DNA of 64,000 nucleotides, from the NCBI GenBank assembly GCA_016584495.1, contig WAID01000001.1, forward strand, positions 186,001-250,000, given 5' to 3'. A program made the translations under genes and the position numbers. This document shows positions 10,226-22,412 of the stretch, one piece after another. The notes under the pieces are model-generated. The model did not search any database. It was given only the letters and a program-made list of their open reading frames with translations, and was not told where the DNA came from. This DNA is from Celoporthe dispersa. Taxonomy: Eukaryota; Ascomycota; Sordariomycetes; Diaporthales; Cryphonectriaceae. Position 1 is the first letter of the stretch; the number at the start of each line of letters is the position of its first letter.

Positions 10226-13200
10226 TCATACGGTGGGTTTGCGGCGGCCACTGCTCATCAGGCTGAGAAAGGACTTCTTGGTCGACAGCTTCCGGGAGCT
10301 GGAGGTATTGGGAGCACTGAACTGGCTCTTCTCAGACGCCGGTCCTCCCATCAGGTCACTCTCGGCAGCAACAACTCGAGAGCCTTGGGCCTGAGGGGCA
10401 CGCCCCACAGCGCGAGGGAGCTGAGGCTGTGTGGGCGTCACCGGGCCCTCGTCCTCACTGGCCCCGCTGAGCGAAGAACCAGCGTTGCGGGCCGCATCGG
10501 CGCCGCTCACACGCCGCAGGCCCAACAGCTGGAGTGCCTTGCTGGGAGTGCTGATCCTCATGGCCTTCATAGCCGGGCTGGTCGGACCACGGGCAGGACC
10601 AGGGATTCTGGACGGACGCACACTGAATGGATCGTTGAACGAATCCAGCGGAACGGGAGGACCGCCGGGCACTGGGAGATCGGACCTGGGGACAGGCGGG
10701 TGGCTGGCGCGGGCAATGACCTCGACTCCATTCTCAAGCACGGTCAAGACGTTTCCAGACCCAAGTTCAACAAACAAATCATTGTGCATGTCGTACTCGG
10801 TGCAGACCATCTGCTTGCTGTCTGGCAGCGGCGGGAACCGGTGAATACCGCTTCGAAGGCCGTAATCCAGGTAGACTGCGTAGCCAGGGGCGGCATAGGC
10901 GTGACGCGAGGGCGTGTAGCGATCGATGTGGCTCTTCTTGTTCATGTACGGTATGGCATCGTACTCAGCCCGGGGCCAGAACTTGTAATGGTTGTCACGA
11001 ACCCAGTCCTCGCTCAGGCCGACCATGCGGACCGACCAGACGCGGCCAGCCAGCTGCACAAACGGGTCAGCAACGGCCATGTGTCCCTCCTGAACAAACG
11101 GCACGCGGCTGGGCGCGGGACCGTGGTGGCGACGATGACCAGAAGACGGATTGTTTGCCGAGGGCGGGAGGCTGACAGGCTCCCACCCCAGCTGCTTGTT
11201 GCCAGCCAGAGGGTTCTCGCCCTGACGGAAGCCGAAATAACGACGGCAGTGGATCGTGAGGAAACCGATGGGGTTGCGCCGTGGACAGCGCGTGAGCATC
11301 TTCTCCACAAAGAGCTGCACGAGGCTGCTGATGGATGAGAGCTGGAGGCCCAGGCCAGTGGCCTCCCACTCGAGACCAAACCCGAGTTTGGTCATGTCCA
11401 GCTCGACACGGACATCCTGCATGAACGAAACATGCTCGAACAGCCACTTGGTTGGCAGCGGCTGGGTCAAGGGCTTCACATAGGGGCTGAAGATGACATG
11501 AAAGGACTGCGTCATGAACACGGCGGCCATGATGTCTGCTCGCAGGTGAGGGCAGGCCCAGATGTAGTTCTGTAGGGGTCCCAGGACCTCCCAGAGCGAG
11601 GCGAAGGAGCCCTGAGGCCATGCGGGTGAGGCTTGGGACTTGGCATTGAGCAGAACGGGCTTGCCAGGGAGGTGGTCCTCAAGAAGCTTCTCCATGATCT
11701 TGAAGCGGATCTTAGGAGGCAGGTCAAAGTACCGGAACCGCCGCAGGCCGTGGAACCTGGTCGTCTGCTGTCCACGAGAGTGTTGGACCAGGAAGACCGT
11801 GCGGACGTAGTGGAAGATATCGGGAGGAAAAGGGATGATGCCCGTGCGAACATGCTCTCCCGTCCGTTTGGCATAACGATACCAGACCAAATCGACAGTA
11901 CGGTCGAAGGCAGGATCGGGATCTACGTCGCCCTCCGTAATCTTGACCTTGGCCGCATCAGGGACCGTCGCTAGATTTCGCGACGTGGAGCCGGCTGGAG
12001 GATCAGCAGACGCCGTGGTCGAACGAGATGCGCGCCGGGTGGCGACGGCTACCTGTGTAGGCCGCTGACGGCGGACATTGAGAGTGAGGAGAGCCTCGCG
12101 CTGGCTAGAGTTGACAGCTGGTGTGTCAGCCTGAGAGGAGCCCTCCGCGGCCGACAAAGGAACACGGATGATGTTTGCCACGCCTGGTCGAGCCTGCAGA
12201 GCAGCAACCTCGCCTCCTCGAGGGCCTGGGTGACCAGCAAGAGGGAGCTCAGGAATAGTGCTGAAAGCTGTCAGTACGGCCTCCCGAGAAGCCTGGTTTG
12301 TGGCACCGGGTCGAGGAGCCAGACGGTTAGCTGGGTCCTCGCGCGACTGACGTCGGGCAGAACGAGTGCCCTCTCCACTGCCTTGGTGTGAGGAGCAGCC
12401 GACAGCTATCTCACTGGGCTCCGTGCATGCAGACACCCGTCTGGTATCGATGAGGTCGGCCGCAGAGCTCTGAGAGGCGTTGGTAGAGCGACGATCAGCT
12501 ATTCCATGAGACGAAGCAGCCGTTGAAGGCCGCGCTGAGGTGAGAGACGCGCCGGTTGAGTTGCGTGAACCGATGACATGAGATTCAGCACCTGTCTCCC
12601 GTGGCATTGCCGACGCAGAGGGTCGTGCCGAGCTGGAAGAATCAGCGCCCGAAGTGCGAGCGGCACTACAAATATTGTCAAAGATGTCAGAGAAGGATAT
12701 AGACTCCGATTCGTGTGAGTTGAGAGATATGGGACGGTAAGTCGAGATTGACGTGGACGCGTTGCTGCTTTCAGTGGCCTGAGAAGCTGGCTGCTCGCCA
12801 AACAGAGTAGAGACCTTGTGGCGCAGCGATCGATTCCTGGTCTTGACTGACTTCTCAGATTTGGAGCCACGCCTGTCCTCCATCGTGTCCATGGTATTCT
12901 CTTGTGGACTCGTGCTTGGTATGCGTTGCTTGGCAGGAGTAGCAGCCTCTATGGAGGCCTTGTACAGGGATGCCATGGACGAGCCGTCGGTCACGTCCAT
13001 CTTGGTCTCGTCGTCAGCCACATCGTGCTTCATGCTTCCCATCCGAGGACACTGCGTGATCGTCGAGGACGGGACCGAAGCGTCGGAGTGTGTATGCGCC
13101 AGAGGCCTGGCAGCAGGTAGTTGTTGCGGTGGAAGCTGACCAAGGACGGGCTCGTGAGCCGTGACAAGATCCGTACATTGTACAGTCGTTACCAAACTCG

Positions 13201-14043
13201 ATTGGGAAGGAGACCGGCCGTGGAGCGCAGACGCGTCCAGCAAGTTGGACGCGACGAGGCCTGGTGTTGCAGCCAGAGCCGGTGCTGGTAACGGCACCGA
13301 GATAGATGTCGTGGGCATCTCTTCAGGTGCAGGTGACCGGTTATTGGAGGTTGCCTTTGTGGTTCCGGTTTTCTCGAATAGCTCAGCCAAACGATGATGG
13401 CCCCTCTCGCGGAAGAACTGAGATTGCTTGGACCTCCTGCGAAAGAAATCACCCAGGTCAGCAGTTGAACTTGAAGAGGGGATGAAGTGGCAGCGTGGCA
13501 GCGAGACAAGAGACGAAGAGCAGAAGGAGAATGAGAGAGAAACGGGGGTCCACAGGGAAGAGAGTATCCTGAAGGAGGGTCATCGCTGAGGAACCAGCAG
13601 TGAGGAACTTACAGAGCCCTAAGGGAGCCTTTGTGAGGCAGGATAGGATGAGGTTCATTCAGGTCAAGAGCCACGTGTGTGTCACTTTGATCTTCCAGGG
13701 ATGCAGATTGCTTGCTTGACTTGGATTTGATAGCAGTCTCAGGCATCTGTTGACCATCTGATTTGGTATCAGTAGCACCTCTGTTGGGAGGAGTCGACAT
13801 AGGGGAGTGGATGGTGGAGTCGTGGCCGAGATTTTCTTTGCTCTTGAGACTGTTGGTACCGTAAACAAAACTGTGATAGTCAACTAGAGCCAATTCCTCC
13901 TCATGGACATTATCCTGGACAGGCTGGCCTAGGTGATCGAGAGTAGTCTGGTTATGGCTCGCATCTCCATGTTGACTCTCCTGATCGCTGTGGTGTTTTG
14001 ACTGCAAAGAGCCCTTCGAGGTAGCTAAGGATGTATTAGCCAT
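10226..14043 (-). CDS. Large hypothetical protein with disordered N-terminal half and conserved-looking core
   Basis: Two exons (14043-13613, 13436-10226; intron 176 nt, donor GTAAGT, acceptor CGCAG) give 1213 residues. I do not recognise a named family. Residues 1 to about 630 are Ser/Thr/Ala/Pro-rich and probably disordered. From about 640 to 1050 the composition is folded-protein-like: DRTVDLVWYRYAK, then FDLPPKIRFKIMEKLLED (an F-box/LRR-start-like helix that often opens fungal proteins with this look), LWEVLGPLQNYIWACPHLR, KWLFEHVSFMQDVRVELDM, and FLTIHCRRYFGF. The end is again low complexity and basic (STKKSFLSLMSSGRRKPTV). No membrane segments or signal peptide were seen. Exon 1 had to be joined through phase 2, which completes a Leu codon and yields RSKQSQFFRERGHHR at the junction. 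It could act as an F-box-like adaptor, but that is only an analogy. Confidence 0.75.
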
Positions 14044-15867
14044 CGTCGATTGATTTGATTTGTGGGTGCGCGCAGGTTAAAGGGTCAGAATATCACCGCC
14101 TAGGAGCTGCCTCACCTATAAACTTGAATGCTCTGGAGATTTTGGAGGCCTTGGAGGCCTGGTGCAGGTTGTCTTCTTCCATTGAGACGCGTCTGCAGGT
14201 GTGTGTTGGCACGATGCTTTTGATCAAGTCTTCTTCTGGTAGCAATAGAAGAAGACCATTGCAGACAACAGATGATGCAAGATTGGCAACGTCGTGATGT
14301 GGCTGAAGGATTGTGAAAGAAACTGGGCAGCGTGTCTGGGTGCTGAGAAGTTCTCTGCTGAGCGCGACCTGCAATTAGGGGGTGGCCTTGAAGTTGATCT
14401 GCTTCCACGAGACGCGTCCTGGACGGACCCCACACAATGTCACTTCTCCTGCTCGAGGCTGGGAGATGGGATGAAAGCCTTTCTCTCTCTGCACAAGCTT
14501 TTCTTCCTGCTGTGGTGACCTTCGGTGCCCCATAGCCTGATGACACAAGTTCGCCTCCCTCCACCATGACAAGCATCTCCCTTCTGCATCTTGTCCTCCA
14601 GCTAGACCACTGCCTTGGCTTCTTGTTGCTATATCCATCAAGAAGGCCTCGTCCTGCAGCTTCTGTTTCACCCCACAGTTCCTCGCAGGATTTTCAAAAG
14701 AGATGGCCAAGAGGTGAGTACAGGTCTCTCAGCTCTCAACGCTTTCATAGAGCTTTGCTTGGCCACTTTTCCTCCCTCGACTATGTGACCTTGCCTAGAC
14801 ACTCACTCCTGGTAATTGTACTGATTAATGTTGTAGACATAGTATCAATTCGGAGCATGCCTTGCCACCTAGTGCTTGCATCACAATACACACAAATATG
14901 CTCCACAAGCTCAGGCACGGAGAGGAGGGGAGAGGTGCAATCAGTGTGCTTGCTTCCTACTCCAGAGGAGATCTGTGTGGGTAGAAGTATTTTAGCATTT
15001 CTGGTCCTCTCAATCACCTCCTTCTTCTCCTCCTCTTCCTCCTCCTTTCTTCCGCATCATCATCAGGTCACTCGTAGAGCCTTACCTGACAGCTTGGCTA
15101 AAGCCTTCCGGGCCCCAGCCAGGCATGCATTCTTGCAAAATATCCATAGCACATGTCAATCCAGGTAGCAAGGATCTATGCTTCAATCAGTCATGGAGAG
15201 TTAGATGAAGTCCTTCAGTGTCTCACCTTGAAGTTCCCAGCAGACAAATCCTAAATGCACTAGACACAGTACAAGGTGCACCAGAAGCTGCAATGGAATT
15301 GAAAGGCAACAACATATTCACCAGAGGTCTAAGTGGTGGAGGAACTGCTTGAACCTTCTAAATGGGGAGAGAGACAATCGTTGTTACCCCATGCCTTTTT
15401 CTTTCTTTCTTTCTTTCTTGTGGCAGGGGGGAAGGGGTTGCTTTAGAAGGCACCACCCTTGGGTAAATACAATATATGTATGGCTGGAGTTGTTGAGCAA
15501 GTATGGAGTACTTGGTGGGTGGCTACTTCTTAGGTAATATCACCCAGAGGGCTGTCACTGTAGAACACCCTAGAACCCTGTCCTACACCAAGCTCTCTCT
15601 CCCTCTGACCCCTGCTAGATTTTGAGGTCCCTGGGGCGATGATGACATGCCAGTGCTGTACGGCTAAGGAAGGCGGAATGCTGCTGCAGTGCCCCGCAAT
15701 TTTTTTTCAACAAGGTTGTAAAGTTGCCCCTCCAAACTTTGAATTCCTGCAGTAACCGTCCAGCGTCCACATCCGTTTTACTCTGGCCGAAGACTGCGTA
15801 TTACCGCCTCTCGTGGCCCAACCCCTCTTACTTCTCTCTTTCCAAGCCAAGGTCACCATCAGCAGAG
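14044..15867. other. Intergenic, 1.8 kb, no gene recognised
   Basis: Contains CT-rich stretches (about 15017-15050 and 15400-15419) and short unconvincing open frames on both strands. No family motif, RNA gene or transposon end was seen. The right end is the promoter of the PBDC1-like gene. Confidence 0.45.
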
Positions 15868-16645
15868 ATGTCCGACGACCTGATCCAAGCCTCCATGGCC
15901 GGCACACAGCGTGTCCCTGCTAACTTTCAGGGAGACACTGCTGATAATTTCGAAGAGGTGAGCCCTCCCTTCGAGGCACAAAATCAGATGCCGGTTCTGC
16001 TCCTCTGGACCTCATGGAGCTGACTTGGAGTCGACCAGATCGAGAAGCAATTTGCTGTCAAAGGTTCGCTGAGCGCCAGGTCGGAAAAACCCCGGGGTTC
16101 TTGTGCTGATGCCCGAAACCGCAGCTGTCCAACATCTCGAGACATACTGGGCCATCCTCGAGAAGGTCAAGGCCAGCACCCTGCGCCTGACCAAGATAGA
16201 CAACGACATCTACGAGCACCTCCTCAAAGACTTTCCCGAGTTCGACCCCGCAGAGCCCATCGATGAAGACAAGATGAAGAGCCCCGAGGGTAAAAAAGCG
16301 CTGGCGGGACTTCATGATGGCCTACGAGAATAAGGTTGATGACTACAGCTTCGGTACCATCCTGCGCAAGGATCCCAGGGAGGAGTATAGTGAGCATGGC
16401 ACAATATTTGGTGAGTTCCGTACCAACCGCTCTCTGCCTGCCAGTCTGAACTTCTGCGTGGCTGCCATACTCTGAGGCAGTGTCTCTTCCCCGTCCAGGG
16501 TTCGATCTAAGCAGCTAACGCGCCAACGAACGCGCGTGCAGTGCCTCGGATGCAATTCTACGCCGTCGAAATAGCACGGAACCGCAAGGGTCTGAATGAC
16601 TGGATCTACGAAAAGGCGCAGGCCGAGGCTGCTGGAAAGAAGTAG
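15868..16645 (+). CDS. PBDC1: PBDC1/Chp1-type protein (DUF757), eEF1A chaperone family; one-base frame break
   Basis: Four exons (15868-15957, 16039-16063, 16125-16410, 16542-16645) give 167 residues after one correction. Recognised from AGTQRVPANFQGDTADNF, IEKQFAVK, HLETYWAILEKVKAS, the RLTKIDNDIYEHL/DFPEFDP block, WRDFMMAYENKVDDYSFGT, and the C-terminal RMQFYAVEIARNRKGLNDW. The yeast homologue (YPL225W) is reported as a dedicated cotranslational chaperone for translation factor eEF1A, in the cytosol; I transfer that role by family. Exon 2 is only 25 nt. The total exon length is 505 nt, one too many. The A6 run at 16292-16297 needs to be A5 to join EGKKR to WRDFMMAYE. As written the frame stops at 16333 (TAA), so this is either an indel error or a disrupted gene; the intact downstream half favours error. 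Confidence 0.85.
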
Positions 16646-17425
16646 GAGACATCCGTACGACGAGACACCAAATATCATCGCAATTTTCCAACCCTTTAGA
16701 TACCCAATCAACAGCTTAAACCCACAATCGAAGAAGGGTCAACGTTAAAAGAGAAAAAAGCGATGACAACCTGCCGCAAAAATGATCTGGCTCAATCTTG
16801 GGTTGATTACGTTGCCCATGGGCGGCCTCGGCGGCGGCTTAAGGGCGACAGTAGGACGGCTCTTCTAACATCTACGCTGAGGAACCGTTGGTGGTCTTTC
16901 AGTAATGACTTTTCACGCTCGAGTTTCATTCCCACGCCAAGCGATCATTCTGGAAGGTATTTCCGTGCGGGACGTCTTGTGGCAGCACATATGCACCTAT
17001 TGTTCTGCTGCGGGCCTTGGTATTGTACTTGAGCACGAGGTCGAGAACAATATCAGGATCTAACCTGCACAAAGACTCAGGACACCGACTAGCCGCCACC
17101 TCACTCCCATTCTCAGGTCTGCTCTTCCCCCTCGTGCTTATATAGCAATCAAATCAAAATTATACCTTATCCTCCTCGCACCGTTTTCTCTCAACGCTCG
17201 ACGACGAGGCAGCCTTCTCTCACCTATCAGTCGTGCGCCATATTCTCTCTTTTTCTTCTCATGTCTTCTTGTTGACCGTTGTTCGTTCTCGGTCATATGG
17301 CATCAGCGCTCGTTTCCCATCGTCTCTTCGTTTCGTCTGTTAGATTTTGAAGCATTTTCATCCTGGTACGGCACGGGCGAGAACTGAAAGCTGACGACAA
17401 CTTGAAACGGCCAGCCAGCATCATC
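16646..17425. other. Intergenic / Ste6-like promoter region
   Basis: 780 bp. No coding exon seen. A TATATAG-like element lies at about 17139-17145, and CT-rich sequence runs up to the start at 17426; these are probably promoter and 5' UTR of the ABC transporter gene. Confidence 0.4.
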
Positions 17426-20400
17426 ATGGAATCGTCTCGCTCGAAGAAGAGCATCGAAGATGGACAAGGCCATGTATCATCTTGGCACGCGCATGACTTG
17501 CATGGTCGCAACGTCAAACCAGAGATGAAGCTGGCCAGCGCCTCCAAATCAACGTGGCGGGATCTTTTCGCCTTCACTGAGCGTCGCCACCTTGGCCCTC
17601 TCATCATGGCCATTGTTGCGGCCGCCTTCGCCGCCGCAGCCAAAACCTCATATGCTATCTTCCTAGGCAGGGTCATGGACATCCTCACACCTCTGGGCGC
17701 CGGCACCATAAGCAAAGAGTCAGCCATGGAGGGCGTCACGTTCTGGTGCATCGTCCTCACGGCCATGGGTGCAGCCGTCTGGATCTTCAACTCTGCCTTT
17801 ATGGCTGCCTGGGTGACCTTTGGGGAGTTAGTAGCGAGGCAGGCCAGAGAGACGATATTTTCTAACCTGGTATACAAGAAGATGGCCTGGTTCGACGGTC
17901 AGGGAGGAGGGTGTGAGCAGTGCGCTGTCTGCCATGCACATGTAAGTGCGCGTCCCCAGTGTCACCCAGAAAAAGAAAAGAAGAAAAGAACACTTGTCAC
18001 CTCCTCCCGCTAAGCTTGATGATCCCAGACAAACGCGTGAGCTCCAGATTGCAGCCTCGCAAGTGCTAGGGTTCCTCGTCACCGACTTCTTCGTCGCCAT
18101 CGGATGCATGACCATTGCATTCTACTACAGCTGGGAGCTTACACTCGTCTTGCTGGCCACCATCCCGGTGTCTGTCGTGACTCTCGGGCTCATCAGTCGG
18201 GGGCTAGAGAAGGCCATCCAGGCACAGAAGCGAGAGCTTGCACATGGCTCCAAGCTCGTCACGGCGATGGTCACGGCGATCGACCTGGTCAAGGTGTATA
18301 ATGGCTTTGACAACGAGGTGTGGCAGTACATGCAGGCCACCAAGAAGGCCAGCAGATATTTCCTACAGCAAGCACGTAGGCACTCGATGCAGATGGGCTA
18401 TGTCAAACTGTGGATGGTCAACCTTTTTGTGGTTGGCTTCTGGTTCGCCGTGTGGCAGGTGGGCAAGAAGTCGACCACGGCCGGAGACGCCATGACCACG
18501 TTCTATGCGGCCTTGACAGCATTTCAGGCCATAGAGGGGTTTGGGCCGCAGTGGCTTGTTCTGGCCAAGGGGATCGCGGCCGGTCACAGCCTCCGACAGG
18601 TTGTTCTGGACATGGCCGAGTGCCGCGGGCAAGCGAGCGGCATCACAGCCAAGGGGGAGTCACACCACCCCGCCACGTGTACCGGTGATGTCGAGCTCAG
18701 CGACGTGAGCTTTGCATACCCCTCGAACCCAGACAAACTCGTCCTCAACCGCACGTCGTTCTTCTTTGCAGCAGGCGAGATGACATTTCTCGTTGGAAGA
18801 AGCGGTTCGGGGAAGAGCACGCTCAGCAACTTGATCCTCAAGTTCTACGATCCCCTCACCGGCAGCATCTCGATAGATGGGCACCCAGTCGAGACTCTTG
18901 CGGACTCATGGGTTCGGAGCAACATCACACTGATCCAACAGTCAAGTGTCCTCTTCAACGACAGCTTTTTCATGAACGTGGCTTTTGGCGGCCTCGACCC
19001 TTTGCGGGTCCCGAGAGAGGAGGTGCAGGCAGCATGCGATATGGCAATGCTCCAGTCAACACTTGCAGGCCTCCCCGAGGGGCTCGACACGAACGTCGGC
19101 ATGGGAGGCCACAGTCTCAGTGGTGGTCAGAGACAACGACTTGCTCTCGCTCGAGCGAGACTCCGAGACCCACCAGTCTTGATCCTCGACGAGGTCACCA
19201 GCGGCCTCGACCCTATCAGCAAGGTCCTCATCCTCGAGGCCATCAGGATCTGGCGCGCGGGCAAGACCACCATTGTCATCACGCACGATGTCACTCAGAT
19301 CAGGGATGAGGACTACGTCTATGTCATGGATCAGAGCTATCTCGTACAGGAGGGCTTCCGAAAACATATCTACAAAGACGAAAAGGGCATGTTCGCTGCG
19401 CTGGTAGCTCTGACCCAAGGCGAGGGGACCGAAGAATTCACGGCCACGCTGAGCAAATCGTCGTCAGACAGCAGCGAGTCCGACCTCTCGTCGGACGGCG
19501 AGTTTCCCATCGAGGACCCGCCTGTCGCAAGATCTCGCCTCTCTCACATCCTTCCCCAGCAGATCGGTACAGCCTCAGCTAGAAACAGCGGTATCTTCAG
19601 CATGACACTTGGTGCTGGTACCTCCATGATATGCACCCAAGACACCTGGCGTGTATCGTCGAGTCCTTCCCAGGCTGAGCGAGGCCAGAGCGTTCCCATG
19701 GGCCCCAATCGAGCCAGCAGGCCCAGGCCCGGTCTCGGCCACGCAGGCCAGGCGAGAAGATCAAGCCTTGAGGTGGTGAAGGAGAGGGGAGAGACCAGCA
19801 AGGCTTACAGGCCCCATGGTGCGATTTCACGGTCAAAATCTAGCCAGCTTGCATCGTGTCCTAGCGAGGGCGAGAGGAAATTTCCCATGGATAGCACTAC
19901 CGTTGAGCTCATAGCAGAGGACAGCCGCAATGAGACGAGTCAAGCGATGACAACGACGACGACGGCGGGGATTACCAGAAAGAAGGCTGCCAAGCAAGAG
20001 GGCCCACGGAATATATCATTGTTCAAGATCTTGGGCACGGTCTGGCCTCTTCTCAGCAAGACAGACCGCCTGCGTACTATTGTTGGCCTCTCGGCCTGTC
20101 TTGTAGCGGCAGCATGCAATCCTGCCTTCTCGTACGTCTTCTCGCAGCTGGTCGCCGTGTTCTGGGCTCCAAGGTCGCAGATGTCTGCGCGAGGTCAGGT
20201 GTGGGCCATCCGCCTCACCGTCATCGCCGCTGTGGACGGCGTCTCGCTCTTCACGGCTCACTATCTCATGCAGTGCGTGGCCCAGTCATGGGTAACATCG
20301 CTGCGCGTGGAGGCCCTGAAGAAGATCCTGTCCCAGCCCAAGGAGTTCTTCAACAAGGCCCGGCACTCGCCCTCACAGATCGTCGAGGTCCTAGACAGGA

Positions 20401-22080
20401 ACGCCGAGGAGATGCGGAGCCTCGTGGGGCGGTTCGTGCCCATCATACTCATCGTCGCCGCGATGATGTTCACCGCTGTGGTCTGGGCCATGGTCACGTC
20501 CTGGAAACTGACACTTGTCGCCTTCTCCTCGGGCCCAGCCGTGTACGCTGCCACCCGGTCGAATGCTGCAGTGTCGACCAGGTGGGAGGCCAAGACAAAC
20601 GCCGCATCAGACGCGGCCGGCTCGGTCGCCATGGAGACGTTTCTGAACATTCGCGTCGTCAGGGCGCTGACCCTGGAGGGCTACTTCAGCCGCAAGCATG
20701 CCAGCTCCACCGAGGATGCCCTGCAGACCGGCATCAGGAGAGGCGTGCTGACAGGCGTGTTCTACGGAGTGAACCAGAGCATGTCCTGGTGGATGACGGC
20801 CCTCGTGCTGTGGTACGCCGCGACGCTCCTGACGGCTCCCAGCGCAACCATCTCGGTGACGGATATCCTGCAGGTCATCAACCTGCTCCTCTACAGCATG
20901 GGCTCCGCGACGGCCATGATGAACAACATCCCGCAGCTGTCCCAGGCGAAAGCCACGGCGGTCCAGGTGCTGTACTACGCAGCTCTGGACTACAGCAACA
21001 GCCACGAGGAGCGCGGCGAGAAGAGGGCGACAACACCTTTCCCCGTCGAGATGAGGGAGCTACAGTTTGCCTATCCCGCTGCCAGGGGCAACCAGCAGCA
21101 GGGAGGAGGAGGAGGAGGAGGAGGAGGAGGAGGAGGGATTGGTGATGGTCGCAAGGTGCTCCGCAACGTCAGCCTACGGATCGATCAAGGCGACTTTGTG
21201 GCGATCGTCGGGGTCTCGGGCTGCGGGAAGAGCACCATGGCCAACCTGCTCCTGAGGCTGTACGATCCACTGTGCCCTGGACCCCATGCGCCGCCTCCTC
21301 TCAGCTTCGCGCACGCCGCGGCGGGCGACCTCTCGACACCGGCCCTGCGCAGCCAGATGGCGTCTGTGCCTCAGCACCCCTTCCTGTTCCCCACCACGCT
21401 CCACGAGAACATCGTCTACGGTCTCCACCCAGACTCACCGTACCGCGAGGCGGGCGCGGTCTTCGCGGCTGCGAAGCTGGCGTGCATCCACGACTTCATC
21501 GTCTCCCCTGCCAGACGGCTACGCGACCATCGTGGGCGAGGGCGGCGTGGGTCTGTCCGGAGGCCAGGCGCAGCGCGTCAGCATCGCCAGGGCCCTGGTG
21601 CGCAGGCCCAAGCTGCTGGTCATGGACGAGCCCACGAGCGCGCTCGACGCAGACGGGGCCGAGGGGGTCAGGCTCGCCATCAGGAGCCTGGTGGAGGACT
21701 CGCGCATGCGCAGGGCTGGCGGCACGGACAGGATGACCGTCGTGGTCGTGACGCACAGCAGGGAGATGATGAAGATGGCCGAACGCATCGTGGTCATGGA
21801 CCAGGGGTTCGTGGCCGAGGAAGGGGGCTACGACGAGCTAGTGTCTCGCAGGGGCAGGTTTGCAGAGCTGGTCGGGGGCGGTGTCTGGATGCCATCAGGC
21901 GGTGGTGCCGCCCGGCCACACCAGCAACAGATTTCAGGCAGGAAGAGGCAGGAGGGGGCCAGAGACGCCGCCAACATGTCAGCGTCAGCATCAGCACCTG
22001 CTGGTATCGCTGAACACGTTTCCACGGCTCGACAAGACACACTACAGAGACTGGAGGGTGCGCCCAGAAACGTGCAATAA
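17426..22080 (+). CDS. STE6: Ste6-like full-size ABC exporter (ABCB type), two one-base frame breaks
   Basis: Two exons (17426-17941, 18029-22080; intron 87 nt) give 1521 residues once two single bases are removed. The layout is (TMD-NBD)x2. NBD1 has Walker A GRSGSGKST (about residue 429), signature LSGGQRQRLALARA (about 533), Walker B VLILDE and H-loop ITHD. A Ser-rich linker follows (about 640-810). NBD2 has Walker A GVSGCGKST (about 1231), LSGGQAQRVSIARAL (about 1346), LLVMDEPTSALD and VTHS. Segments such as IQTRELQIAASQ and GFGPQWLVLAKGI resemble a-pheromone exporters. Ste6 proteins export farnesylated mating pheromone at the plasma membrane; this role is inferred. A (GGA)n tract at 21101-21137 gives about 12 glycines just before NBD2. 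Frame breaks: an extra G in 17902-17904 (restores DGQEEGVSSALSAMH) and an extra C in 21505-21508 (restores FIVSLPDGYATIVGEGG). Confidence 0.85.
21101..21137 (+). repeat. (GGA)n coding microsatellite in the ABC exporter
   Basis: About twelve GGA units encode a polyglycine run just upstream of the second ATP-binding domain. Length variation would change only the linker, not the frame. Confidence 0.85.
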
Positions 22081-22112
22081 TAGATACGGTGAAGAGTCAA
22101 GGATAAATGACA

Positions 22113-22114
<2 letters not shown>

Positions 22115-22153
<39 letters not shown>
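22115..22153. repeat. (GT)n dinucleotide microsatellite
   Basis: About 19 GT units directly downstream of the ABC exporter stop, probably in its 3' UTR. Confidence 0.9.
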
Positions 22154-22154
<1 letters not shown>

Positions 22155-22390
22155 CTCAGGGAGGATCGGGGGCTCTGCAGTAGCAATACGCAGTACAGGA
22201 CTACTATAGTCATATGTCTGGGTATGATAAAAGACGCGAGGTCCTCTCTGACTACATTTCAGCAGTTTCTTTTTTTTTCCTTTTCTTTTTCTTCTTTCCA
22301 TTTCTTCTTTCTTTCTTTTCTTGCTTTTTTTTTCTTCTTTTTTCCTTTAGGCAACTAAACCTTTTATCGCACAATACTACGATAGTACCC

Positions 22391-22412
22391 AAAAAAAAAA
22401 AAAAAAAAAAAA
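22391..22412. repeat. A22 homopolymer
   Basis: An uninterrupted run of 22 A preceded by a long pyrimidine-rich stretch on the same strand. Confidence 0.9.

Noticed and set aside
14566..15168. 200-codon plus-strand frame
   Set aside because: Ser/Phe-rich translation of CT-rich DNA, without splice context or motifs.
22260..22412. T/C-rich stretch plus A22 as a retroposon tail
   Set aside because: No target-site duplication or element body was seen; simple-sequence DNA explains it.
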